Part shown: positions 1 through 9,727 of the stretch, piece by piece
Numbering within the stretch: the stretch's first letter is position 1
How the letters are laid out: the number at the start of each line of letters is the position of its first letter
Source of the DNA: Candidatus Woesearchaeota archaeon
GTDB lineage: Archaea; Nanobdellota; Nanobdellia; Woesearchaeales; GW2011-AR9
Direction of reading: 5' to 3'
DNA length: 54,452 nt
Assembly (NCBI GenBank): GCA_016181265.1
Contig: JACOZP010000019.1
Coordinates: 1-54,452 of the forward strand
The notes under the pieces: model-generated
Databases searched by the model: none
The model's input: only the letters and a program-made list of their open reading frames with translations
What the model was told of the DNA's origin: nothing
Made by a program: the position numbers and the translations under genes

Positions 1-94
1 TTGGTTGGACTTCGTTATTAAGAAAACAAAACGAGAATATAAACTACGCCACCGGTCATCGCTCACTACGCTCGCTCAAGAACCGGTGGAAAAC

Positions 95-457
95 TTATTC
101 TAGTTTATACTTAGAAGCAACCGCTAAATTCCGTTGTTCCTCTGAATGATAGAATATTGCTGAACGATATTGTGTCCCCTCATCTGGTCCTTGTCGATTC
201 AACTGTGTAGGATCATGAGATTCCCAAAAAATATCAAGAAGTTTCTCATAAGAAATTATCTTCGGATCAAATTTAATCTCCACCGCCTCGGCATGACCCG
301 TCCGATCAGAACAGACTTGTTCGTAGGTAGGATTTTTAGTCTTACCGCCAGTATAACCAACAGTTGTCTTCAGAATACCTTTTGTCTTGCGGAAAGCCTC
401 TTCTACACTCCAGAAACAGCCCGCGGCGAAGGTTGCTTTTTGTTTATTCACATTCAT
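95..457 (-). pseudogene. msrA: Peptide methionine sulfoxide reductase MsrA, apparently truncated at the C-terminus
   Basis: Translation has the MsrA signature [64 protein letters not shown]. The ORF stops after ASKYKLE at 120 aa, short of the usual C-terminal part. Confidence 0.8.
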
Positions 458-535
458 TAAAGAAATCTAAACTGTAGTGCTTAATAAACATTCTTCTCGC
501 ACGGGTTCTTTCTCTCAAATAATGCTTTTCTCATT

Positions 536-961
536 TTAGTCTTCATTGTCATCTCCACAAAGCATTCGTTCTAAATTAGCTGTAGAATAGGAAGCAGCTT
601 CATCTGTACCTAAATTATGGTACTCAACCAATCGTCTTCGCCAATCCCATTCACAAAGATCAACTTGAGTTTGAAATGAAGGGACAGACGTAGCCTGAGA
701 AATATCTAAACTTGCTTGATAGCGTTGCGCTGCAATTACCGGTGCAAGTTCTAACGCAGAAGCGTATATTCTTTGAGCAGTGGCATACAATTGTCCCCGA
801 GGGCATTCTCCGAGAGGTATTCCCCTTTTTTCCCCTCTTCCATTCAAATTCTCCAGACCGGCGGCTCGAAGTAACTCTACCATTCCTTCTTTTCGGTTAG
901 GAACTCCTCTAAATTTAAGGACAGCAGCTGCCCTTTCTAATGTTAGCTGATATTTTCCCAT
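536..961 (-). CDS. hypothetical protein
   Basis: Intact 141-aa ORF in tight tandem with the next minus-strand ORF; no recognised family. Confidence 0.5.
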   Translation of the reverse strand: MGKYQLTLERAAAVLKFRGVPNRKEGMVELLRAAGLENLNGRGEKRGIPLGECPRGQLYATAQRIYASALELAPVIAAQRYQASLDISQATSVPSFQTQVDLCEWDWRRRLVEYHNLGTDEAASYSTANLERMLCGDDNED

Positions 962-962
962 C

Positions 963-1316
963 TTACGCGCTCACACAAGCACAAGGGGCAAAGCCTTCTT
1001 GCAAAGCTTCATTCTTCGAGTCGAAACAGACCTTATTTTTCACTTTGATATTTTTCGCAAAGACACAGTCAGCTTTATGCACTTTTGGGGCAGCTTTTGA
1101 GGCTGTAAAAGAGATGTGTTCTGCTGTCACTTCCAACCTCCCCGCAAGCTTTACTTTCAGCTGAGAGATTTCATGGTACAAACGGGTAATTTCTGTGTCC
1201 TGTGAAGAGACCTTTTCTTCTAATTCACAGAGGGCACGAAAGAGTTCAATAACATCATCTTTAACTAGTTGGAACGAACTAATCGTTTTTCGTTTCATTT
1301 GTCGTAATGGATTCAT
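963..1316 (-). CDS. Coiled-coil protein with C-terminal small Cys/His metal-binding module (Ada-like Zn-binding superfamily style)
   Basis: C-terminus VHKADCVFAKNIKVKNKVCFDSKNEALQEGFAPCACV fits H-x3-C-x4-K-x(n)-F-x-S-x2-EA-x3-G-x2-PC-x-C. Confidence 0.5.
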   Translation of the reverse strand: MNPLRQMKRKTISSFQLVKDDVIELFRALCELEEKVSSQDTEITRLYHEISQLKVKLAGRLEVTAEHISFTASKAAPKVHKADCVFAKNIKVKNKVCFDSKNEALQEGFAPCACVSA

Positions 1317-1440
1317 GGGTAATTACCTCATTTTTGTTAGAATTACCAAAGGGGGTATATTTATAAATGTTTCTAAAATAATCACCTGCAAGTGACAAAC
1401 TAGGCGCTGGTTTATAAAATACCCTGTTTTTGATGACAAA

Positions 1441-1705
1441 ATGGACATTAAAGCGTCATTAGAACGGTTTGTTGAGCGATTCCACCCGGAAGAGTATGTC
1501 TTAGGTGGTGGTCTAGCTGTTGCTTTACAGACGGGACAAGAATGTCTTTACAATCGCAAAAGTAGGAGCTTTTTGTCTCCCTGAAAAGAGAACAATCTTC
1601 TGAGAGACGATCAAGAGAATATTCAGTGGAAAAGAAGCAGGAACAATTGGTTATTTGACGGATAGATTGTATCAGAAACACACCTTAAACGAAAGAGAAG
1701 AATAA
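1441..1705 (+). pseudogene. Degraded ORF remnant, family unclear
   Basis: MDIKASLERFVERFHPEEYVLGGGLAVALQTGQE... hits a stop near 1584. A different frame downstream reads GTIGYLTDRLYQKHTLNEREE*, suggesting a frameshifted gene. Confidence 0.3.
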
Positions 1706-1709
1706 GTCT

Positions 1710-4580
1710 CTAATCTATCAATCCTAACACAAATTCCTTCAATTCAGCCGGCCAATCTGCGTCGATCTGAGCTTTATGCTTCTTACAATCCTGCGCAACA
1801 TCTTGACGCATGCTGCCATTCTCCACCAATTTAATGAGCTCTTCCTTAACATAGACCGGCACATGCTTTAAATTCCATACTTGCATCTTTAATTTCTCTT
1901 TATAGGCGTCTTTCTCATCAAGTTTTTTACGTTGCGCTTCTTCCCAGAAAGATTGATAAGAAAATTCTTCTTTCTTTTCCTTCGTTTTCTTCTTGCCCTC
2001 TTTTAAAGCAATTGTCGCCAACACCTGTTGATGCATCCGCCGTAAGAACTCGTGTTTTTCCTCAATACGGATCACATCACTATATCCCGCAGCGATTAAA
2101 TCGAATGCAAACGGACTTGGTGTTGGAGTCTTTACTTCTTTGACGACAATTTTCCCCCCATTGACGAGTTCGATGATCTGTAGTGCATGTTCATAATCCA
2201 TCACGTCTTCCAATACTTCCCGACGCGCTTCCTTTAGGATAGGAAACGTATTACTGATGCGTTTAACTGCATTAAAGAGGATCTTACTACCAATTTGCAT
2301 TCTCCCTGCTTGTTTAGTACGGCCCATATAATTGCGCAGGATCATCAATGAGCGGGCAGCACAATGACGAAATCGTCTCTTTAATGTCTCACTTCGTTCA
2401 ATTGCCTGCTCTAAAACTTCTCGTAATGTGTCTGCTTTTAATAATTCCATTGCTCGCAGCGGATTGAATGATTTCTCTGCAGCCAGATAAAATGCATTAT
2501 CCGAGATGCCAACTTCCACATCGCGATGCTGTGATTTACCGATCACGAAAGCCAAAGCCCGGGAAAGACAATCATTTACCCTACGGCCAAACAACGTGTG
2601 AAAAATAATATATGTACGTCCTTTGTCAACATACTGCTCAACGACGATCTGTTTGTCAGAAGGAATCAAACTGAAATTATATTGTTCGGCGAAATACGTA
2701 TAGATACTTTCTGCAGCTTTCTCATCAACATATAAAAATTCATGGATAAACTTTAAGATATCTTCTTTACTCTTCTTGCTCACGAAACGTTCATTCATCA
2801 AACGTCGGAAACGACTGATCTCCATCGCCAAATCAAACGATAATGGCAACATTTCCGAGAACCAGCTGGGGACAGTCGGCGGACGATTGACCGATGTCGT
2901 CACCTGTGCCGTCATCCCCCGAGAAAACTTGAACATATAGACATTTCCACCCAAAACAAATGCATCGCCGGGTTGCAATTTCTCTAAAAACCCTTCGTCG
3001 ATCATTCCAACGACCTGTTCCCCGATCTTTACGGTGACAAATGATTCTTCCGGGATCGTTCCGATATTAGTCATGTAAATGATCCGAGCCATCTTTCCTT
3101 TCTTGCCGATGTCGCCCGTCTTCTCGTCATACCAGATGCGCGCATAGACGTGGCGTTCCTCTAAGCTGACGTATTGACCAGAGAGATATTTGATCAATTC
3201 AAAAAAATCTTCCCAGACTAAATCATGATAACAATAACTCCTCTTGATGAGATGAAATAACTCATAAATATTAATCACATCATCGATCGCAATCCCATAG
3301 ATGTGCTGCGCTAAAACATCTAACGCATTGTGAGGAATATGAACACGATCAATCTTCTTCTCTACCGCTGATTTCAAAAGCAATGCACATTCAACAAGAT
3401 CATCCCGATCCATAACGATAATCCGCGCCTTGACTGTTGAATGTAACTGGTGCCCAGCTCTCCCCGCTCGCTGCAAGAACCTGGCAACGGATTTTGGTGA
3501 TCCTAAACAGATCACTAAATCGACATAACCAATATCAATTCCCAACTCTAACGAGGTAGAAGAAACAACAACCTTCAAATTCCCGTCACGTAGATTTTGT
3601 TCCGTCTTTAGTCGATTTTCTTTACTTAAGCTGCCATGATGCGCCGCAACATTATCAATTTTATAGTCTTGTGGAAATAATTCTTTTAAATTATGAACAA
3701 CACGTTCCGTCGCGCTACGTGTATTCGTGAAAATAACTGTTGTCTTATGTTGCTGAATTAATTCATGCATCAGATCATACATCTTACGATGCATCAACAT
3801 ATACTCTAAGTCTACAAGACTTCGCACTGGGCTTAAAACTTGTAGATCCATCGATTTCAAAAACTGAACGTCGACAATCCCACAATCACGATCGCTATTT
3901 CCATTATTCCCCACTAAATATCGTGCGATCTCCTCTAGGGGAGCGATCGTTGCACTTAACCCAACGCGCGTCATTCCCGGAGATAACTTTTGTAATCGTT
4001 CCAGCGTCAGACTCAGATGCACACCCCGTTTATTTTCCGCAAGTGCATGAATTTCATCAACAACGACCCATTGTGCATCTTTAAGATGGGCTCGAAATTT
4101 AGGAGAAGAAAGCATGATCGCCAACGATTCCGGGGTCGTAATCAGGATATGTGGCGGGCTTTTCAACATCTTCGCTTTTTCTGTTGCTGTCGTATCACCT
4201 GTGCGCACCCCAACACGTATCCCTAATTCCACCCCACATACTTTCTGAATCTCCTCCAGTGGTCTCAACAAGTTATGCTGGATATCATAGTTCAACGCTT
4301 TTAATGGAGAAACGTACACGCAATAGACTTTATCCTCCAACGCTTCCTTCTGTGAAGAATCAACCAACTCGTTAAGAATCGCTAAAAACGCTGTCAACGT
4401 CTTACCGCTCCCGGTAGGTGCTGAGATCAGCACATTTTTACGCATATGGATTTCCATCACGCCATAGAGCTGTGGTTGAGAAAAATCTTTGAATTTTGAA
4501 AAAAACCATTTCGTAACAAAAGGATGAAGGACTGCCTTCAAGTGCAAGGAATCATGTGGTTCAGTGATTGTTTGAATCAT
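1710..4580 (-). CDS. lhr: Lhr-like superfamily 2 DEAD/DEAH helicase
   Basis: Motifs SAPTGSGKT, TPESLAIML, VVDEIHAL, SATIAPLEEIA, SSTSLELGIDIG, RAGRAGHQ; long Lhr-type C-terminal half. Confidence 0.9.
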   Translation of the reverse strand: MIQTITEPHDSLHLKAVLHPFVTKWFFSKFKDFSQPQLYGVMEIHMRKNVLISAPTGSGKTLTAFLAILNELVDSSQKEALEDKVYCVYVSPLKALNYDIQHNLLRPLEEIQKVCGVELGIRVGVRTGDTTATEKAKMLKSPPHILITTPESLAIMLSSPKFRAHLKDAQWVVVDEIHALAENKRGVHLSLTLERLQKLSPGMTRVGLSATIAPLEEIARYLVGNNGNSDRDCGIVDVQFLKSMDLQVLSPVRSLVDLEYMLMHRKMYDLMHELIQQHKTTVIFTNTRSATERVVHNLKELFPQDYKIDNVAAHHGSLSKENRLKTEQNLRDGNLKVVVSSTSLELGIDIGYVDLVICLGSPKSVARFLQRAGRAGHQLHSTVKARIIVMDRDDLVECALLLKSAVEKKIDRVHIPHNALDVLAQHIYGIAIDDVINIYELFHLIKRSYCYHDLVWEDFFELIKYLSGQYVSLEERHVYARIWYDEKTGDIGKKGKMARIIYMTNIGTIPEESFVTVKIGEQVVGMIDEGFLEKLQPGDAFVLGGNVYMFKFSRGMTAQVTTSVNRPPTVPSWFSEMLPLSFDLAMEISRFRRLMNERFVSKKSKEDILKFIHEFLYVDEKAAESIYTYFAEQYNFSLIPSDKQIVVEQYVDKGRTYIIFHTLFGRRVNDCLSRALAFVIGKSQHRDVEVGISDNAFYLAAEKSFNPLRAMELLKADTLREVLEQAIERSETLKRRFRHCAARSLMILRNYMGRTKQAGRMQIGSKILFNAVKRISNTFPILKEARREVLEDVMDYEHALQIIELVNGGKIVVKEVKTPTPSPFAFDLIAAGYSDVIRIEEKHEFLRRMHQQVLATIALKEGKKKTKEKKEEFSYQSFWEEAQRKKLDEKDAYKEKLKMQVWNLKHVPVYVKEELIKLVENGSMRQDVAQDCKKHKAQIDADWPAELKEFVLGLID

Positions 4581-4632
4581 TTTGCAGCATTATACCTATT
4601 GATATCTATATCGCAGGAAATAAGAGGCTATT

Positions 4633-5232
4633 TTATAATGATTGTGGTGGAGATGATGTTTGTCCCCGATTCTGCCACACATAACGTAAATAGGCATCCG
4701 TTGCTCGCGCACCACTCTCCATATGCTTAATTTCACGAGCGATCCCCCCATAATGTCCATGTCCTTTCAGAAGAGCAAAAGGAAGGAGCACGACTGTTCC
4801 CACAAAAAATGCCTCTGCAGTTGGCCTGTAACGAATCATCTCACGATAATGGGCAACTATTAATTCTGCTAGACCAACTGCACTAAAAACACCAAGCGTA
4901 TCAAGTTCCTCTCGTCGTAGTGTTGCTCTCCGTGTCTGCGTCATAAAAATCGTTGGATCTAGGGTTGCAATACCCACCTGGTTCATCGATGAGAGAATAT
5001 CATGAGTATAACAATCAAAAGCAGGATCATAGCATGGTCGCCAGAGTTTACTATTAACTGAAGCATAACGCGTTTTAATCGGTTCTATCAAGGAAACATA
5101 CGAAGCAGCACCCTCAGCGACCTTTAAAGCAGTGATATTTTCTGCAAAAAAATCATCAACTCCTTCTCCACCGGTTCGAAGGAGATGGACTAAGCCTTTC
5201 GATTCACGCTCTAAAGCTCCTAGCCATTTCAT
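4633..5232 (-). CDS. hypothetical protein
   Basis: Intact 199-aa ORF overlapping the upstream ORF by 4 nt (translational coupling layout). Confidence 0.45.
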   Translation of the reverse strand: MKWLGALERESKGLVHLLRTGGEGVDDFFAENITALKVAEGAASYVSLIEPIKTRYASVNSKLWRPCYDPAFDCYTHDILSSMNQVGIATLDPTIFMTQTRRATLRREELDTLGVFSAVGLAELIVAHYREMIRYRPTAEAFFVGTVVLLPFALLKGHGHYGGIAREIKHMESGARATDAYLRYVWQNRGQTSSPPQSL

Positions 5233-5477
5233 GACTCCTCATCTCTCTTGACTAAAGGACGAAAATAATCATTGATCTGAAGATAACAGTGAAGAGGATC
5301 AGAAACATTAGCAAAAGCAGCATTGTTTTTCAAATTATCCAACATCATTCCATACCATTCCCAAAAAACATCGGATCGAATATAAAACTCACTATTCCGA
5401 TGAACAATCCCCCAACGCAGGAGTTCTGATTCCAAGATATTCTCATCTCGTTGTGCCATAAAGTTCTCAAAAAGCAA
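5229..5477 (-). CDS. hypothetical protein
   Basis: 82-aa ORF, 4-nt overlap with 4633..5232. Confidence 0.4.
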   Translation of the reverse strand: MLFENFMAQRDENILESELLRWGIVHRNSEFYIRSDVFWEWYGMMLDNLKNNAAFANVSDPLHCYLQINDYFRPLVKRDEES

Positions 5478-5511
5478 TATCTTTTTAAATTCTTAGTTCA
5501 ATTTTATTTCA

Positions 5512-6036
5512 ATGCCTTTAGAAATCGAAGTTAAGATTCTCGAAATTGATATTTCAGAGACCACCCAAAAACTTGAACAAGCTGGAGCTATGCTAACATA
5601 CGATGGACCCGTAATAACCACTTATTACGATTTCCCGGGTAGGAAAGAAGAAGGCGCAGTCCTTCGCCTCCGTCAAAAAGGAGAAGATACGGAATTGACA
5701 CTTAAAAAAAAAGACCGTAGGAAAGACCAGAATTTTAAAATCATGGAGGAATTAGAAGTAAAGGTCAGCGACGGGAATATGATGGACCAGATCCTTCAGG
5801 GAATGAATGCAACTCCTTACCGAATCCTCCGAAAACATCGCCGATCGTATCTTCTCCCCCGAGAACACGTAAAATTTGACATCGACAAGTACGATGAGCT
5901 ACCCCCTTTTCTCGAGATCGAAGCAGAAGATACAGAAATAGTTCAGCGTTGGGTCAAACGCTTAGGCTATTCGATGAATGATGCAAAGCCTTGGACAACA
6001 AGCGACGTTTTCAAGCATTACGGAAAAAGATGTTAA
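5512..6036 (+). CDS. CYTH domain protein (class IV adenylate cyclase / triphosphatase type)
   Basis: Starts PLEIEVKILEID (ExExK tunnel motif); GAVLRLRQKG, ELTLKKK, RKHRRSYLL, VKFDIDKYDELPPFLEIEAE. Confidence 0.85.
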   Translation: MPLEIEVKILEIDISETTQKLEQAGAMLTYDGPVITTYYDFPGRKEEGAVLRLRQKGEDTELTLKKKDRRKDQNFKIMEELEVKVSDGNMMDQILQGMNATPYRILRKHRRSYLLPREHVKFDIDKYDELPPFLEIEAEDTEIVQRWVKRLGYSMNDAKPWTTSDVFKHYGKRC

Positions 6037-6107
6037 GAGAAGTAAAGATTTTAGACACAGACAGAGGATTCAATATCTTTTAAAATACATTCCTCTTTTT
6101 AGTTCTG

Positions 6108-6455
6108 ATGATGATCCAGCATCAAAATAGAGATAGCAAAGGCATTAGAATTTCTATCAAAAAAGAGGAAAAAGAAATCGCAAACACATATATCTATATT
6201 TTAACAAATGATCTCCATAAAGAGCCTTTTGCTTTGCTGGAAAACCTCTTTGTCGATGAATCGGCCCGTGGCCAAGGTTTTGGAACAGCATTAATCCAGG
6301 AAGTGATCCGAACAGCAAAAGAACATGGCTGTTATAAGCTCATCTGTACCAGCCGCCACAAAAACCAACGCGTGCATGAATTATATCAGAAATTAGGATT
6401 CAGAGAGCAAGGCAAAGAATTTAGGATGGATCTTCAAGTCAAAAGCCCGGGATGA
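6108..6455 (+). CDS. GNAT family N-acetyltransferase
   Basis: LLENLFVDESARGQGFGTALIQEVIRTAKEHGCYKLICTS...NQRVHELYQKLGF: acetyl-CoA binding RGQGFG plus motif B. Confidence 0.85.
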   Translation: MMIQHQNRDSKGIRISIKKEEKEIANTYIYILTNDLHKEPFALLENLFVDESARGQGFGTALIQEVIRTAKEHGCYKLICTSRHKNQRVHELYQKLGFREQGKEFRMDLQVKSPG

Positions 6456-7189
6456 ACAGCCTCGGTTCCATCAAAGTCTTTGACAAAAACAGCAAATCTC
6501 ATTTCTTCTGATGGGATTCCCCGGTCCATTTCAATTTGATCAAGAAATTGAACGTATGGATGGTATCCATTATGTTCGAAATCTTTCACATATCTTACCG
6601 TCTGATTGTACAATCTTCTAAATGAATCTTTTTCTCTTCTGGTAAATCCAAATAGTCCATTTTCAGGAATTCCCAAAGGAGTATGATAACAGAAAACCAT
6701 CCCATATTTCTGCAGGGGTCTTTGAACTTTCCTCGCATTCACTCTCAAACTTTTGACATCCGCATCAGAGTAGAATATTTGATCATAATCCCCCTGTAAA
6801 CATACTAGAATCCTTGCTGCGTCGACTTGTCTCCAAATCAAAGACTGCTTGTTCGCACGCCAGTCAGGGTTTGTATCTGGCTGACGATATAATTCTTCCT
6901 CTCGATATTCTGCAATCATACGAAGATCAGACAATGATAAGTTCCGGGAAGGACAGTCCTTAGTCATCTTTTCTAACCATCCATACTGCTCGGCCGTTAT
7001 ACGTTCTGAATCCACCCACAGGCGGACGTCAACACTTTTATTTCTTTGAGCGATCCCTCGCACATTCTCGACGGTCTTAGCTGGCATTGGGGATTGGAAA
7101 TTCACGTATCTTACTCTTTGTTCAGGCAATCGGGGAGCTACCCATAAGAGATTGTACGCTTTAGTTTGGAGGTCGCTGTCTAAACTCAT
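6434..7189 (-). CDS. Glycosyltransferase with DXD motif, large clostridial toxin / GT44-like
   Basis: LWVAPRLPEQRVRYVNFQSPMP, VDVRLWVDSE, IWRQVDAARILVCLQGDYDQIFYSDADV (DXD), GLFGFTRREK. Layout resembles toxin-type glycosyltransferases. Confidence 0.5.
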   Translation of the reverse strand: MSLDSDLQTKAYNLLWVAPRLPEQRVRYVNFQSPMPAKTVENVRGIAQRNKSVDVRLWVDSERITAEQYGWLEKMTKDCPSRNLSLSDLRMIAEYREEELYRQPDTNPDWRANKQSLIWRQVDAARILVCLQGDYDQIFYSDADVKSLRVNARKVQRPLQKYGMVFCYHTPLGIPENGLFGFTRREKDSFRRLYNQTVRYVKDFEHNGYHPYVQFLDQIEMDRGIPSEEMRFAVFVKDFDGTEAVHPGLLT

Positions 7190-7276
7190 TTTTTCATAAA
7201 AATGAGAGTTTTTTAAAAATATTTTGTAGTCAAAACATCAAAACCATTTTATACTCATGTCTCTTTCCTAAACCTC

Positions 7277-7897
7277 ATGAAATTAATCATTCTCGGCCCA
7301 CCCGGTAGCGGGAAAGGGACGGTATCAGAACGATTAGAACAAGAATTCGGCTTTCTCAACGTTTCAGCTGGCGAATTGCTTCGTAAAGAGGCAGCAAAGA
7401 AGACAGTAAATGCATTGAAAATCAAAAGGACGATTGAAGCAGGAAAGTTGGTGCCTAATCACATCGTTGTCGACATGATCAAGAAGCACGTCAAAAACAA
7501 AAGAAAATATCTTTTAGACGGATTTCCTCGTTCACGAGAACAAGCAGAAGCGATCGAAGATTTAAAGATTGAAAAAGTGCTTAATCTCGACGTCAAAGAG
7601 GAAGTGGTCATCGAACGTCTGGCTGGTCGGCGTGTCTGCAGCCAAGGGCACCACGGTTATCACATTAAGTATTTGCCTCCAAAAAAAGCAGGGATCTGCG
7701 ATGTTGATGGATCTCCTCTCATCCAACGAAAAGACGATGTCCCATCTATTATCAAAGAACGATTCAAGATATATCATTCAGAAACTGAGCCAGTTGCAGA
7801 ATATTACCGAAAGAAAAAGATTCTCCTAACTATTGATGGCTCTGGTTCTCCTGAAGAAGTATATCGGAACGTGAAGAAAGCCCTTCAAATATCATAA
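7277..7897 (+). CDS. adk: Adenylate kinase
   Basis: MKLIILGPPGSGKGT P-loop, LLDGFPRSREQAEAI, RLAGRRVCSQGHHGYHIKYLPPKKAGICDVDGSPLIQRKDD LID region. Confidence 0.92.
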   Translation: MKLIILGPPGSGKGTVSERLEQEFGFLNVSAGELLRKEAAKKTVNALKIKRTIEAGKLVPNHIVVDMIKKHVKNKRKYLLDGFPRSREQAEAIEDLKIEKVLNLDVKEEVVIERLAGRRVCSQGHHGYHIKYLPPKKAGICDVDGSPLIQRKDDVPSIIKERFKIYHSETEPVAEYYRKKKILLTIDGSGSPEEVYRNVKKALQIS

Positions 7898-7902
7898 TTA
7901 TA

Positions 7903-7992
7903 GTCATCCAACAATGTTTATCAGCATCTTGTGTTGGATGACAGATAGTAAACCAACGATATCAATACCGAACTACTTAGTTGGTTTACTAT
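7903..7992. repeat. Two tandem perfect inverted repeats between convergent genes (possible bidirectional terminators)
   Basis: gtcatccaaca (7903-7913) pairs with tgttggatgac (7932-7942); atagtaaaccaac (7945-7957) pairs with gttggtttactat (7980-7992). Confidence 0.7.
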
Positions 7993-8008
7993 AACTGAAG
8001 CAGTAAGA

Positions 8009-8524
8009 TCAACAGCGATACAGTAAATCAAACCACTCTTCTCGTGAAGTAATATCATGTTCAACTGCCCAGAGACGTTTGCCCGCTAAAAAACGTCGCT
8101 TCGAATCAAGAAAAATATCTCTCAAATCAGTCTCAGTTCCGACAAAGACATGAGGATAATTGACAAATTGTCCTAAGGTGGGATCAATAAACAGCAATCC
8201 AGCATCGCTCGTTGTGCTTTTGAGAAAAGTATGTACCCTCTCGAGTCGCGAATATGCATACTTAGCTCCAATACAAAATTTTGTCTCGAGATACTCTTTC
8301 AATCGATCAGAATACGTGACACATTCGCCGCTTAATTTGTTAATGATCTGGCCGGTTACAAGGTCTGCCTTTTCTTCACTAAGAGAAGAGAAAAGAGCGG
8401 CGATACTTTTCGTCTCAGAAAAACAGGCGACGGCATGACGAAGATGCCGTTCCAATGGTGATACAATAAAGGGTCGTTTCGTTCTCATACTCTTTAAAAA
8501 AGATTTTTTTATATAAATGTTCAT
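8009..8524 (-). CDS. Hypothetical protein, possible papain/transglutaminase-like fold
   Basis: Candidate Cys-His-Asp arrangement: GECVTYSDRLKEYLE, RVHTFLKSTTSDAGLLFIDPTLGQF, VFVGTETDL. Confidence 0.4.
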   Translation of the reverse strand: MNIYIKKSFLKSMRTKRPFIVSPLERHLRHAVACFSETKSIAALFSSLSEEKADLVTGQIINKLSGECVTYSDRLKEYLETKFCIGAKYAYSRLERVHTFLKSTTSDAGLLFIDPTLGQFVNYPHVFVGTETDLRDIFLDSKRRFLAGKRLWAVEHDITSREEWFDLLYRC

Positions 8525-8621
8525 TCTAAAAAATTTTCGTGTAGAAGTCTGTCAAAAGAGTAGTGGAATACTCCCCGTTTAAACAAACAAATTTAAATAT
8601 TATCTTTCTTTCCTTAAGTAA

Positions 8622-9602
8622 ATGATAGATGTCTTTCTCTCAGCAGTTCTTACCCTGGTCAGCATCTATCTTCTCGCCAAAGGAGCGGATTATCTTGTCA
8701 AAGGATCCGTTGATACGGCGAGGATGCTTCGAATCTCACCGATACTCGTTGGGCTCACTATAGTCGCTTTTGGTACTGGTGTTCCGGAATTCGTCTTAAG
8801 CGTAATTGCTACATTGCAGGGAAGAGGAGATATCGCTATCGGAAACATCATTGGAAGTAATATTACAAACATCGGGATGATTATCGGTATCGCCGCAATT
8901 ATCCAACGACTTCGTGTCCGCTCCAAGACGTTGATGTATGAATTTCCTTTCCTTTTGGTTTCAACTTTTATCTTTCTTCTACTCTCCCACGATTTTTATA
9001 TTTATGGAAAGAATACAACTTCTCTCAACTATATTGACGGGATTATTATGCTTGTCTTGTTCGGCCTCTTTCTTCTCTACATCTATCGCTCGATCAAAGA
9101 TGACCAAAAGAGCGTAAAGACAGAATTTTCCAAAAGCCTTCGACACAAAAACCCCGTCTGGAAGAATATTGTTCTCATTACTGGGGGCTCTATTGCACTA
9201 TTCATCGGAGGGCAACTCTTCATAAAATATGCGACAGAAATCGCTGAGGTCTTTACAGTAAGCGATGCTTTCATCGGCTTGACGATCGCTGCTGTCGGTA
9301 CATCTCTTCCAGAATTATTTACAACCATCATTGCAGCGCGACAGAAACAAGCGGATCTTGCTATCGGTAATATCGTCGGCAGTAATATCTTTAATGTCCT
9401 TTTCACTATCGGCGTGGCCAGCATAGTCAGTCCGATAAACATCAAACCGCCTCTCATTGTCATTGATGGTGTTGTCATGCTCTTTTTCACACTACTCTTT
9501 CTCCTCTTTGCGACGAAAGACAAAATTGTGATGCGTGGGGAAGGGATAACCCTCCTTTTACTCTACATCCTGTATCTTGTCTTTGTTTTCTGGAGAATGT
9601 AG
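8622..9602 (+). CDS. CaCA family Na+/Ca2+ exchanger-like membrane protein
   Basis: Two alpha repeats: LTIVAFGTGVPEFVLSVIATLQGRGDIAIGNIIGSNITN and LTIAAVGTSLPELFTTIIAARQKQADLAIGNIVGSNIFN. Confidence 0.92.
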   Translation: MIDVFLSAVLTLVSIYLLAKGADYLVKGSVDTARMLRISPILVGLTIVAFGTGVPEFVLSVIATLQGRGDIAIGNIIGSNITNIGMIIGIAAIIQRLRVRSKTLMYEFPFLLVSTFIFLLLSHDFYIYGKNTTSLNYIDGIIMLVLFGLFLLYIYRSIKDDQKSVKTEFSKSLRHKNPVWKNIVLITGGSIALFIGGQLFIKYATEIAEVFTVSDAFIGLTIAAVGTSLPELFTTIIAARQKQADLAIGNIVGSNIFNVLFTIGVASIVSPINIKPPLIVIDGVVMLFFTLLFLLFATKDKIVMRGEGITLLLLYILYLVFVFWRM

Positions 9603-9727
9603 GAATCTCACAAGCAACACCAGAACATTTTACCATAAAATGATGAGAATTATGCAAAGTTCTCATCAGGTATACTCGTTATTTTCCAGCAATCTTTATA
9701 AAAAGCATCCCCCTTATCCCTTTATCC

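Noticed and set aside
9083-9523. 146-aa minus-strand ORF antisense to the CaCA exchanger
   Set aside because: Shadow ORF; the plus strand has clear conserved transporter motifs.
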